Of a stretch of DNA of 35,766 nt, positions 1-7,759 are shown piece by piece. The stretch spans positions 1 to 35,766 of the forward strand of contig CAUSCF010000020.1 of assembly GCA_963530295.1 (NCBI GenBank). The letters are read 5' to 3'. The translations under genes were made by a program, and so were the position numbers. The stretch comes from JABCPE02 sp963530295. GTDB lineage: Bacteria > Bacteroidota > Bacteroidia > Flavobacteriales > Weeksellaceae. The stretch's first letter is position 1, and each line of letters starts with the position of its first letter. Under the pieces are notes generated by a model that searched no databases, had not been told where the DNA came from, and worked only from the letters and a program-made list of their open reading frames with translations.

Positions 1-110
1 TTCCAACATTGATATACTTGGCTATAGGCTTGTATTTAAGAAGAATACGCAAAAGCAAAGAGTGTCTTCAATCATAATGAATAAATCGTATAAACTAAAA
101 TTTCAATAAT

Positions 111-1093
111 ATGAGCACAAACAATGAAAACCCTGTAAATGTTGCTTCTTGGGATAAGATTTTCCCTAAAAGTGATAAAGTTGAACACAAAAAAGTATCA
201 TTCAAAAACCGCTATGGTATCACCCTTATTGGCAACTTGTATTTCCCGAAAAACAGCAAAGATAAAAAACTTGCTGCTCTTGCTGTTTGTGGTGGTTTTG
301 GAGCTGTAAAAGAACAAGCCTCAGGATTTTACGCCCAGACGATGGCTGAAAGAGGCTTTGTAACCTTAGCTTTCGACCCTTCCTATACGGGAGAGAGCGG
401 TGGAGAACCTCGCAATGTAGCATCGCCCGATATCAATACCGAAGATTTTTCGGCAGCGGTAGATTGCTTAGGAATCCAACCCTTTGTAGATAGAGAAAAA
501 ATAGGAATCATAGGTATTTGTGGTTGGGGAGGTTTTGCACTGAATGCTACAGCTATTGACACACGTATCAAGGCAGTGGCTACTATGGTAATGTACGATA
601 TGTCACGTGTTTTTAGCAAAGGTTATTTTGATGCCAATACACCCGAAATGCGTTTGGAAATGAAGCGTTCACTCAATGCTATCCGTTGGAAAGATGCCGA
701 GACAGGAACCCCTACACCAGGTTACCCTATGCCCGATGAGCCATCGGATAAAGTGCCTCAGTTCTTAAATGATTATATTGAGTTTTACAAAACGCCACGA
801 GGTTTTCACGAGCGTTCAGTTTCTAATCACGTTTGGACAGCTACTACGCTGCTTTCATTTATGAATTTCCCTCTGTTAGCCTATGCGAACGAAATAGAAG
901 TGCCAACCCTTATGATTGCAGGAGAAAAAGCCCATTCTCGCTATATGAGCGAAGATGCCTACAAGTTAATTGGAACTGAAAAAAAGAACTGCTAATTGTT
1001 CCCAATGCACGCCATACTGATTTTTACGACAATCAAGCTGGAGTAATTCCATTTGATAAGTTAGAGGCGTTTTTTAGTGAAAATCTTCAATAA
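111..1093 (+). pseudogene. alpha/beta hydrolase (dienelactone-hydrolase-like), frameshifted
   Basis: The open frame from the ATG at 111 ends at 995 after 294 residues, but the homology clearly continues in another frame to the TAA at 1091-1093, giving a tail that reads LLIVPNARHTDFYDN and onward. Adding one A to the run of seven A at 979-985 would join the two parts into a protein of about 327 residues. The body shows an alpha/beta-hydrolase fold: a GGFGAVKE turn near residue 61, FDPSYTGESGG near 88, and a nucleophile elbow GICGWGG at 135-141 with Cys at the nucleophile position, as in dienelactone-hydrolase relatives. The likely catalytic His (ARHTD) lies in the out-of-frame tail, so the 294-residue product should be inactive. 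Either a genuine recent pseudogene, a phase-variable A run, or a base-calling error. Substrate is not predictable. Confidence 0.8.
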
Positions 1094-1126
1094 AACAAAG
1101 TATAAGATCTAATATTAATATTTCAT

Positions 1127-1170
1127 AAAATAGGGTGCGTCAGAATTCTGATGCACCCTATTTTATCTTT
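1127..1170 (+). terminator. intrinsic terminator after the hydrolase
   Basis: A 19-base inverted repeat (1127-1145 against 1146-1164) with one mismatch, rich in G/C in its middle (TAGGGTGC...GCACCCTA) and flanked by A and T runs, so it can stop transcription in both directions. It separates the hydrolase from the ribosomal genes. Confidence 0.75.
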
Positions 1171-1422
1171 GATTCTATTTTTTTTGTGTACAAGTATTCA
1201 TACATTAAAATATAAACTTCATTATGAGAATTTTTGGTTTTGAAATTATTATGAATAGAAGGTTATTTATGCTTTCAAGTTTAATGAATTTAACATGTTT
1301 TTGGGGTGGGAGAGAATGATTATTAGAAATAAAAAAGAAAATATGTTTCTCTATTTCAAAAATTATTCATACCTTTGCAAACCCTTTATGGGAAAAGTAT
1401 GTTTAATCATAAATGATAAATT
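1171..1422. other. AT-rich intergenic region before rplM
   Basis: Together with the terminator this is a 329-base gap without a gene. It is AT-rich. The only feature I can support is the promoter-like box at 1370-1377. No reading frame or further hairpin of note was seen. Confidence 0.6.
1346..1377 (+). promoter_or_regulatory. putative rplM-rpsI promoter
   Basis: TACCTTTG at 1370-1377 matches the Bacteroidota -7 consensus TAnnTTTG. A TTTC at 1346-1349, 20 bases upstream, is a weak -33 box. The predicted start of transcription would leave a leader of roughly 40 bases before the GTG at 1423. Confidence 0.55.
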
Positions 1423-1878
1423 GTGAATACATTAAGTTACAAAACAGTATCAGCAAACAAGGCTACCGCTAATAAAGAATGGGTTGTGGTAGATGCTGCT
1501 GGGCAGCCTTTGGGGCGAATGGCTTCCAAAGTTGCAAAGATTTTGAGAGGTAAGCACAAGACGAATTTCACTCCTCATGTAGATTGTGGAGATAATGTAA
1601 TCGTTTTGAATGCAGGACAAGTTGCTTTATCAGGCAATAAGTGGGCAGACAAGGAGTATATCTGGCATACAGGATACCCAGGTGGACAGAAATCATTAAC
1701 AGCTGAAGAATTGCAAAAGAAAGACAGTCTGAGATTGATCGAGCATGCAGTAAGAGGTATGCTTCCAAAAAACAGATTGGGAAGAGCTATTCTTAAAAAT
1801 CTGCATGTTTATGAAGGAAGTGAGCACAAACACGAAGCTCAACAGCCAAAAGTAATTAACCTTAACGAAATTAAATAA
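1423..1878 (+). CDS. rplM: 50S ribosomal protein L13
   Basis: Large-subunit ribosomal protein L13, an early assembly protein that binds 23S rRNA. The 151-residue product has the family's usual length and motifs: WVVVDAAGQPLGRMASKVA near 20-38, the conserved TPHVDCGDNVIVLNA stretch near 50-65, and HAVRGMLPKNRLGR near 107-120. The start is a GTG at 1423; the residues after it (NTLSYKTVSANKAT) match the usual N-terminus of Flavobacteriia L13, so no upstream extension is needed. rpsI begins two bases after the stop, the near-universal L13-S9 operon. A promoter-like box lies at 1370. Confidence 0.97.
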   Translation: MNTLSYKTVSANKATANKEWVVVDAAGQPLGRMASKVAKILRGKHKTNFTPHVDCGDNVIVLNAGQVALSGNKWADKEYIWHTGYPGGQKSLTAEELQKKDSLRLIEHAVRGMLPKNRLGRAILKNLHVYEGSEHKHEAQQPKVINLNEIK

Positions 1879-1880
1879 TT

Positions 1881-2267
1881 ATGTCTATAGTTCACAAGAT
1901 AGGAAGAAGAAAAACTTCTGTAGCAAGAGTTTATGTGAAACCAGGGACAGGAAATGTTACTGTTAATGGGAAAGATGCAAAAACTTATTTCTGCACAGAT
2001 GTATTGGTTTACAAAGTAAATCAGCCGTTTTTATTGACTGAAACTGTTGGTCAGTACGATGTTACTATCAATGTAGTAGGAGGAGGAACAACAGGTCAGG
2101 CAGAAGCTATCAGACTTGGAGTATCTAGAGCGCTATGTGAGATTAACGAGGAGTTTAGAGCTGTTCTAAAACCTGCAGGACTTCTTACAAGAGATGCAAG
2201 AATGGTAGAAAGAAAGAAACCAGGTCAGAAAAAAGCGAGAAAGAGATTCCAATTCTCTAAGCGTTAA
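1881..2267 (+). CDS. rpsI: 30S ribosomal protein S9
   Basis: Small-subunit ribosomal protein S9, whose basic C-terminal tail reaches the P-site tRNA. The 128 residues show the N-terminal IGRRKTSVARVYVKPG signature, the central GGGTTGQAEAIRLGVSRAL helix region near 67-85, and the typical Lys/Arg-rich end KKARKRFQFSKR closing in SKR. It follows rplM by two bases and is co-transcribed with it. No clear intrinsic terminator follows; transcription may read into the rpsB leader. Confidence 0.97.
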   Translation: MSIVHKIGRRKTSVARVYVKPGTGNVTVNGKDAKTYFCTDVLVYKVNQPFLLTETVGQYDVTINVVGGGTTGQAEAIRLGVSRALCEINEEFRAVLKPAGLLTRDARMVERKKPGQKKARKRFQFSKR

Positions 2268-2295
2268 TATTTTGTATTCAATATTCAGTTTCATC

Positions 2296-2457
2296 TGTAT
2301 ATTGTTTCGCAAAAACTATTTTATACACAAGTATGCGAAGCGTTTCGCTTAGCAGAAAGTAAAAATTGCCCGTTTAGTTTAGCATCTAAACAGTTCTCCC
2401 ATCAAAGAACATGTTGATTGCGTAACAGCGGAAAGTAAACTAACAAAAAACAAAAAA
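2296..2457 (+). promoter_or_regulatory. structured 5' leader of rpsB
   Basis: The 190-base gap between rpsI and rpsB is not AT-only filler. At 2335-2350 there are two mutually exclusive short hairpins: GCGAA/TTCGC (2335-2339 with 2344-2348) or AAGCG/CGCTT (2338-2342 with 2346-2350). A third hairpin pairs GTTTAG (2372-2377) with CTAAAC (2386-2391). A box TATATTG near 2298 resembles a -7 element. S2 operons in other bacteria carry an autoregulatory mRNA leader, so a similar role is possible here, but this is inference. Confidence 0.4.
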
Positions 2458-3183
2458 ATGGCAAAAGTTCAAGTTAAAGACTTATTAGAAGCAGGAGTAC
2501 ATTTCGGTCACATGACTAGAAAGTGGAATCCTAATATGGCTCCATACATTTTTATGGAGAAAAATGGTATTCACATCATTGATTTACATAAAACAGCTGT
2601 GAAATTAGAGGAGGCTTGTTCTGCTCTTGAAAAAATCACTTCAGCTGGTAAAAAAGTTCTTTTTGTAGCTACTAAAAAACAAGCTAAAGAAGTAGTAGCA
2701 AAACACGCTCAAGAACTTAATATGCCTTACATCACAGAAAGATGGCCAGGTGGAATGCTTACTAACTTCGTTACTATCAGAAAAGCGGTAAAGAAAATGA
2801 ACGCTATCGATAAAATGAAGAAAGATGGTACATTCGAAACTTTATCTAAAAAAGAAAGATTGCAAGTAGACAGACAAAGAGCTAATCTAGAGAAGAACTT
2901 AGGTTCTATCGCAGACATGGTTCGTCTTCCTTCTGCTATCTTCGTAGTAGATATCATGAGAGAGCACATCGCTGTTACAGAAGCTAAAAAATTAGGTATT
3001 CCTGTATTTGGTATCGTGGATACTAACTCAGATCCTAGAAAAGTAGACTTTGTAATTCCAGGAAACGATGATGCTTCTAAATCTATCGATATGATTCTTT
3101 CTATCGTTTCTGCTTCTGTAAAAGAAGGTTTGTCTCAAAAGAAATCTTCTGAAAAAGCAGCAAAAGAAGAATCTGCTGAATAA
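2458..3183 (+). CDS. rpsB: 30S ribosomal protein S2
   Basis: Small-subunit ribosomal protein S2, joining late on the platform side of the 30S subunit. 241 residues, normal for the family. Conserved parts include LLEAGVHFGHMTRKWNPNM (9-27), IHIIDLHKT near 38-46, the FVATKKQA helix near 69-76, ERWPGGMLTNF near 93-103 and GIPVFGIVDTNSDP near 181-194. The Lys/Glu/Ser-rich C-terminal tail is typical. ATG start at 2458 after an A-rich stretch. In most bacteria tsf (EF-Ts) follows directly; here a strong terminator follows at 3208 and the next gene is on the other strand. Confidence 0.97.
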   Translation: MAKVQVKDLLEAGVHFGHMTRKWNPNMAPYIFMEKNGIHIIDLHKTAVKLEEACSALEKITSAGKKVLFVATKKQAKEVVAKHAQELNMPYITERWPGGMLTNFVTIRKAVKKMNAIDKMKKDGTFETLSKKERLQVDRQRANLEKNLGSIADMVRLPSAIFVVDIMREHIAVTEAKKLGIPVFGIVDTNSDPRKVDFVIPGNDDASKSIDMILSIVSASVKEGLSQKKSSEKAAKEESAE

Positions 3184-3207
3184 TAAATTTAGAAGATAGA
3201 AATATAT

Positions 3208-3240
3208 AAAAACACCTAATTTATTAGGTGTTTTTTGTTT
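3208..3240 (+). terminator. intrinsic terminator of rpsB
   Basis: Arms AAAAACACCTAAT (3208-3220) and ATTAGGTGTTTTT (3223-3235) with a two-base centre, continuing into a T run. Perfect hairpin directly after rpsB. Confidence 0.85.
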
Positions 3241-3269
3241 TATCTAAAGATGTGTTTAAAGATGTTTTT

Positions 3270-3309
3270 TGAAATAAAAAAGGAAAAGAGAATGACTACT
3301 CTTTTCCTT
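3270..3309 (-). terminator. intrinsic terminator of the AspT/YidE-type gene
   Basis: AAGGAAAAGAG (about 3280-3290) pairs perfectly with CTCTTTTCCTT (3299-3309). Read on the minus strand it is followed by a run of T, fitting the end of the gene at 3340-5025. Confidence 0.75.
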
Positions 3310-3339
3310 ACATTTTTAATTGAATATATCGTTTTTATT

Positions 3340-5025
3340 TTAAATAAATAATAAAATCAGCATCTGGGCAATGAAAATCCTTAGAATGGTTACCATCGGA
3401 TAGACCTGCGCATACGCCTGAACAGGTATGTCTGAATCTAAATAAGAAGTACTGAAAGACAGCGCGGCAGTGTCTGTATAAGCTCCACTGATTAGTCCCG
3501 ATAAGCTTAGGAAATCCAGCTTAAAGTAAAATCTTCCTACTAAAATAATGAAAATACAAGGGATAAGCGTAATGATAGAGCCATAAAACAGCCATAGCCA
3601 ACCATTGTAATGAATGAAATTGTCATAAAACTTAGCGCCAGCAGTTATTCCTAATGAAGCGAAGAATAAACAAATTCCCAGCTCTCGCATAAAATGAATT
3701 CCCCCATTATTGAAATAAGAATAAATAAAACTAATTCTTCCATAACGGCTGATGATAAGGGCAGCTAGTAGAGGTCCCGCAGCGAAACCAAGTTTTATCG
3801 GCAGCGGCATAGATGGAACAAAAATAGGTATAGAACCGATTAAAATCCCTAAAAGAATCCCTGCGAATAAAGACAAGAAATCTGGTTTCAGCAGGACTTT
3901 TTCCGAGTCACCTATGAGTTCTTTTGCTTTTTGGATAGATTCTTCTTTTCCTACGACACGGATTTTGTCTCCATAGAATAGAACAAGCGAAGGTCTCGCT
4001 AGAATTTCTTCCCCAGCACGGAAAATACGGGTGATTTTCAAGTCATATTTTCCGAATAAATCAAGGTCGGATAATTTCTTATGCACTGCAGTTTTTTTGG
4101 TCACAAAGAGATTTTTGACCATGATTTCTCCTCCCTCAATGAAGGAATCTGATGAAATTCGCCCTATTTGACTGATGAAAAAATCCACATCAGGCTCAGT
4201 TCCTACAATCATGAGGACATCCCTGTCATTTAGAATCACGCTGGATTCAGGAGTGATAACCTCTTTGGTGCCGCTTCTTTTTAGGTGCGTAACGATGATG
4301 TTTTTGTCAATTTCTTTAACCGCTTCACGAATGGTTTTACCCACGAAATGAGGATTTGTAATTCTACATTTCTTTGGAATAATGGGCTGGGAACGATGAA
4401 TAATTCGCTCTCTGAATTTGACCAATTCTTTCTGTGGGTCTATTTTTAGCAAAACTCTTGCAATAATAATAGAGAAAATTACTCCCAAAACTCCCATAGG
4501 ATAGGTGATGGCGTAGCCTATGGCAGGGCTGTTCAGATGTCTGTCAGGGAACTGTGGGCGTAGTTCGTCAATCATATTTTTTGCGGCTCCTAGGGCAGGT
4601 GTGCTGGTTACCGAACCAGACAAAATACCCACCGTGTTTTCTATTCCTAAATCTGTATTTAGAAATATGATGAAAGCTAATGAAGTGCTGAGAAGAATAC
4701 CGCTCGCTGCCAAAATATTATATTTCAGACCTTGAGCTTTAAAAGCTGAAAAAAATGATGGACCGAGCTGTAAACCAATAGCATAGACAAAGAAAATAAG
4801 TCCTAAATCTTTGATAAAGTTAGAAATGGAAGTATCCATCCTATAGCCGTAATGTCCTAAAAAAAGCCCAGCAAACATTACTGCTGAAACTCCTAAAGAT
4901 GTGTTTTTAATCTTTAAATTCCCTAAAAATACCCCCAAGCCTATCGTTAAAATCATCACAATCAGAGATTGTATAGCTGTAGGGTTTTCATTCGGTAATA
5001 AAAGTTGTGAAATCCAATCAAGCAT
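3340..5025 (-). CDS. AspT/YidE-family transporter with two RCK_C domains
   Basis: Inner-membrane transporter of the aspartate:alanine exchanger (AAE) family. The 561-residue product has the family layout: about five hydrophobic segments in residues 1-190, two soluble TrkA-C/RCK_C regulatory domains in roughly 205-375 (each with a LxDRDVLMIVG- or FYGDKIRVVGK-like strand), then a second hydrophobic half from about 380. Repeat-like motifs GSVTSTPALGAA in the first half and GAYTDTAALSF in the second mark the duplicated transport core. Substrate cannot be told; family members exchange dicarboxylic amino acids or are uncharacterised YidE proteins. Single gene, its own terminator at 3280, divergent from the M48 gene. 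Confidence 0.88.
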   Translation of the reverse strand: MLDWISQLLLPNENPTAIQSLIVMILTIGLGVFLGNLKIKNTSLGVSAVMFAGLFLGHYGYRMDTSISNFIKDLGLIFFVYAIGLQLGPSFFSAFKAQGLKYNILAASGILLSTSLAFIIFLNTDLGIENTVGILSGSVTSTPALGAAKNMIDELRPQFPDRHLNSPAIGYAITYPMGVLGVIFSIIIARVLLKIDPQKELVKFRERIIHRSQPIIPKKCRITNPHFVGKTIREAVKEIDKNIIVTHLKRSGTKEVITPESSVILNDRDVLMIVGTEPDVDFFISQIGRISSDSFIEGGEIMVKNLFVTKKTAVHKKLSDLDLFGKYDLKITRIFRAGEEILARPSLVLFYGDKIRVVGKEESIQKAKELIGDSEKVLLKPDFLSLFAGILLGILIGSIPIFVPSMPLPIKLGFAAGPLLAALIISRYGRISFIYSYFNNGGIHFMRELGICLFFASLGITAGAKFYDNFIHYNGWLWLFYGSIITLIPCIFIILVGRFYFKLDFLSLSGLISGAYTDTAALSFSTSYLDSDIPVQAYAQVYPMVTILRIFIAQMLILLFI

Positions 5026-5113
5026 CGATTATATATAGTTTTTATCCTTTGCAAATTTAAAGCAAATCTTGAAAAATAAAAAAGACTTGATAATAATAAA
5101 TTGAACTTTTATT

Positions 5114-5141
5114 TATATTTGAACTAAAATTTATACATTTG
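5114..5141 (+). promoter_or_regulatory. putative promoter boxes for the M48 protease gene
   Basis: Two -7-like boxes, TATATTTG at 5114-5121 and TACATTTG at 5134-5141, lie just before the ATG at 5157. The first leaves a leader of about 29 bases and is the likelier; neither has a clear -33 box at ideal spacing. Confidence 0.45.
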
Positions 5142-5156
5142 GATAAAATTTAAAAT

Positions 5157-5960
5157 ATGAAAGTAAAAGTTTTAGCCTCAGGGTTACTATGTTCAGCAGT
5201 GTTTGTAGCTTGTGTTACGAACCCTATGACAGGGCGAAGCAGTCTGCAGTTTCAGAATGACAGCGAACTAGCGCAGATGGCACTCACCCAGTATAGAAAT
5301 ACTTTGTCTCAATCAAAAGTAATAAGCAATACCAATGAAGCAAAACAAGTAAAAAATGTAGGACAGAGAATAAAAAATGCAGCGGAAAGTTATTATAAAG
5401 CAATTGGTAGGGAAAAGGCTTTGTCAAACTATAACTGGGAATTTAACTTGATTGAAGACAAACAAGTCAATGCATGGTGTATGCCAGGCGGGAAAGTAGC
5501 ATTCTACACAGGAATTATGCCTATATGTAAGACAGAAACAGGTGTGGCCGTGGTTATGGGACACGAAGTAGCCCATGCACTGGCAGGACATGGAAATGAA
5601 AGAATTTCTTCAGCAATGTTAGCTCAAGTGGGAGGAACCTTGGTCAGTGGAGCGATTAGGAATAATGCAATGGCATCGGTTTTTAATCAGCTGTATCCAA
5701 TAGGAGCGCAAGTGGGGCTTCTAGCATACGGAAGAAGGCAGGAGCTGGAAGCAGATGAAATGGGACTTTACCTAATGGCGATAGCAGGGTATGACCCTAG
5801 GGAAGCTCAGCCATTCTGGCATAGAATGGAGGCGGCATCTGGTGGAGCAAGACAGCCAGAGTTTCTCTCTACCCACCCAAGTCCAGAGAACAGAAGAAAA
5901 GATATGGATAAATACATGCCTAAAGCATTAGAATATTATAGAGCATCAGGAGGAAAATAA
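5157..5960 (+). CDS. M48 family metallopeptidase, lipoprotein
   Basis: Probable periplasmic, membrane-anchored zinc protease of the M48 family (relatives of LoiP/BepA in envelope quality control). 267 residues. The signal peptide ends in a lipobox FVAC with the lipid-bearing Cys at residue 19. The zinc motif HEVAH is at 136-140 and the third ligand region ELEAD at 196-200; the C-terminal STHPSPENR (about 239-247) is typical of the family. Upstream -7 boxes and the next small gene 20 bases downstream suggest a two-gene operon. Substrates are unknown; folding control of outer-membrane proteins is inferred from relatives. Confidence 0.92.
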   Translation: MKVKVLASGLLCSAVFVACVTNPMTGRSSLQFQNDSELAQMALTQYRNTLSQSKVISNTNEAKQVKNVGQRIKNAAESYYKAIGREKALSNYNWEFNLIEDKQVNAWCMPGGKVAFYTGIMPICKTETGVAVVMGHEVAHALAGHGNERISSAMLAQVGGTLVSGAIRNNAMASVFNQLYPIGAQVGLLAYGRRQELEADEMGLYLMAIAGYDPREAQPFWHRMEAASGGARQPEFLSTHPSPENRRKDMDKYMPKALEYYRASGGK

Positions 5961-5980
5961 AAATTAAATTAAAAAAGAAT

Positions 5981-6265
5981 ATGAAAAGTTTATCAATAGT
6001 AGGAGGGATTTTGCTGCTTATCTCGGGAGCATTATTTTATTATTCCACAGATTTTTTGTTAGAAAAAATCACGATGTCCCACATGATGGGAGTGATGGGC
6101 GGAATAGGAATCGGCCTTATCATCGGTGGAATAGTGGGCTATATCAGTAAAGGTTCTGCGATAAGAGAGGAGGAAAAAAGAAAACAGTTTGCCCAATTAC
6201 AGAAACAAAACAAAGAATTAGAAAAGAAAGTGGAGAACATCAATAATGGTTCTTCTAATGTTTAA
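5981..6265 (+). CDS. small membrane protein with C-terminal coiled coil
   Basis: A 94-residue protein I cannot assign to a named family. Two hydrophobic segments are visible (about 5-25 and 36-55, the second rich in Gly and Met: MMGVMGGIGIGLIIGG), followed by a charged stretch from about 63 (REEEKRKQFAQLQKQNKEL) predicted to form a coiled coil. It starts 20 bases after the M48 protease and shares its direction, with the terminator right after it, so it is probably co-transcribed and could be a partner of the protease at the membrane. That partnership is inference only. Confidence 0.75.
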   Translation: MKSLSIVGGILLLISGALFYYSTDFLLEKITMSHMMGVMGGIGIGLIIGGIVGYISKGSAIREEEKRKQFAQLQKQNKELEKKVENINNGSSNV

Positions 6266-6273
6266 AGAAATAA

Positions 6274-6307
6274 AAAAAAAGCTTGGGAATTTTCCCAAGC
6301 TTTTTTT
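6274..6307. terminator. bidirectional terminator between convergent genes
   Basis: GCTTGGGA (6281-6288) pairs with TCCCAAGC (6293-6300), flanked by an A run on the left and a T run on the right, so it serves both the plus-strand small membrane gene and the minus-strand beta-barrel gene. Confidence 0.85.
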
Positions 6308-6330
6308 GGTTTAATGATAAAAATTTAAAT

Positions 6331-6948
6331 CTAAAACTCATACCCAACCCCCAGAACTACGAAGCTAGGACGGTTGTCATATCTCACAGTTTCGGAAATG
6401 TTGTTGTTGATAAAATCTCTTTGGTCTTTGGAGAAACTTCCTTCGTATCTCGCATTGATGATGAAGTTAGACAATCTAGCCTCTGCACCAACCTGATAGC
6501 CAACTGTGAATTTGTTCCCTGCATTTTCTTTGAAATTATTCCATGTATTTTCTTTTGCAAGGTTGTAGGAAGCCACAGGCCCTACGAAAACACCTAAATT
6601 ATCTGAAATGAGATTCACTCCGACTAATACAGGAACATCTATTCTGTTGGTTTTTGCTTTCAAAGTCGTTTTAGTTCTTCTTTCAGTGAATGAATTATTA
6701 AAAGAAGTGTAATAAATTTCAGGCATGATGAACAAGGGAGTTGAAGGAAGGTTTACTCTAGCTGAAAGCCCTACATTAAACCCCGCGCTCTTGCTGCCAG
6801 AATCTGTGTAATCTATTACAGATCTTTTTATTTCAGACCATTTGGAAGAACTAGTATTAAGCAAAACATTCGCTTTTACACCTATTTTCACTTGTGAAAA
6901 TCCCATTAATGAAAGCCCTAAAAGAGCCATACTTGAAATCTTTTTCAT
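6331..6948 (-). CDS. outer-membrane beta-barrel protein (porin-like family)
   Basis: Small outer-membrane barrel of the Bacteroidota 'outer membrane protein beta-barrel' type. I place the start at 6948 (MKKISSMALLGLSLMGFSQ), where a clean signal peptide begins; the longer frame to 6993 would overlap the upstream gene and hide the signal. From there the protein is 205 residues. It has alternating strands (KIGVKANVLLN, SAGFNVGLSARVNLP, KFTVGYQVGAEARLS, FVVLGVGYEF) and ends in an aromatic residue, as barrel proteins do for BAM recognition. Downstream of mlaEF on the same strand, 37 bases away. Function beyond structure unknown. Confidence 0.82.
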   Translation of the reverse strand: MKKISSMALLGLSLMGFSQVKIGVKANVLLNTSSSKWSEIKRSVIDYTDSGSKSAGFNVGLSARVNLPSTPLFIMPEIYYTSFNNSFTERRTKTTLKAKTNRIDVPVLVGVNLISDNLGVFVGPVASYNLAKENTWNNFKENAGNKFTVGYQVGAEARLSNFIINARYEGSFSKDQRDFINNNISETVRYDNRPSFVVLGVGYEF

Positions 6949-6985
6949 AATATTTGTATTTAATATGATAAGACTATAACGGAAC

Positions 6986-7759
6986 TTAAACATTTTTATT
7001 GTTATTTAATAAATATTGTCTCAATTCTTTGAATAATTCAGAAGAATAAACAAAATCTATTAAATATTGGCTTTCTGCATTGATGAGGATATCTTTATTC
7101 CCTTCCCATTCTTTCACACCTTTTCTTAGATATACGATTTTTTCACCGATGGTCATCACCGAGTTCATATCATGGGTGTTGATGATAGTAGTGGTGTTAT
7201 ATCTTCGGGTGATTTCTTTGATTAGATCATCTATAACTTTCGATGTATAAGGGTCTAGTCCAGAGTTGGGCTCATCACAGAAGAGATATTTAGGATTGTT
7301 CACGATGGCTCTCGCGATGGCTACCCTTTTCTGCATTCCCCCAGAAATTTCGGATGGATACTTGTGGTCTGCATTTTCTAGATGAACATCATCTATTACT
7401 TCTTTTACCCGTTTTTTCTTTTCGGTATAGGTAAGGTTAGTGAACATATCCAGCGGGAACATGATGTTTTCCTCCACGGTCATAGAGTCAAATAATGCAC
7501 TCCCTTGGAATACCGTTCCTATTTCTGCTCTCAGCTCTTGTTTCTGCTTTGGCGTCATTTCTACGATGTTTCGCCCATCAAATAGGATGCTTCCGCTGGT
7601 AGGTTCGAAGACATTTAATAATGACTTCAAAAATACCGTTTTCCCAGAACCACTCTGTCCTATAATTAGGTTTATTTTCCCTGACTCCAGCGTGGTGGTT
7701 ATTCCTTTTAGGATTTCGGTGTCCCCAAAACTTTTCTTTAAATCTACTACTTCTATCAT
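6986..7759 (-). CDS. mlaF: ABC transporter ATPase, MlaF-type
   Basis: Cytoplasmic ATPase that would drive an MCE/Mla-type lipid transporter in the inner membrane. 257 residues with all ATPase motifs: Walker A GQSGSGKT at 34-41, Q-loop FQGSALFDS near 84-92, signature SGGMQ at 139-143, Walker B YLFCDEP near 158-164, and an H-loop His in NTHDMNS. The FQGSALFDSMTVEEN wording is typical of MlaF rather than of other importers. Its ATG overlaps the stop of mlaE by one base (TAATG), implying translational coupling. No MCE-domain (MlaD) gene follows, unlike in many Mla operons. Confidence 0.92.
   Translation of the reverse strand: MIEVVDLKKSFGDTEILKGITTTLESGKINLIIGQSGSGKTVFLKSLLNVFEPTSGSILFDGRNIVEMTPKQKQELRAEIGTVFQGSALFDSMTVEENIMFPLDMFTNLTYTEKKKRVKEVIDDVHLENADHKYPSEISGGMQKRVAIARAIVNNPKYLFCDEPNSGLDPYTSKVIDDLIKEITRRYNTTTIINTHDMNSVMTIGEKIVYLRKGVKEWEGNKDILINAESQYLIDFVYSSELFKELRQYLLNNNKNV

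Noticed and set aside
3..77. Open frame at the left edge reading TLIYLAIGLYLRRIRKSKE and ending in TAA at 75-77, perhaps the C-terminus of a membrane protein.
   Set aside because: Only 24 codons are visible, another frame is also open to 109, and there is no family match to support it.
6283..6597. Plus-strand frame of 104 codons over the barrel gene.
   Set aside because: Begins inside a terminator hairpin, has Cys-rich low-complexity translation and lies antisense to a clear signal-peptide protein.
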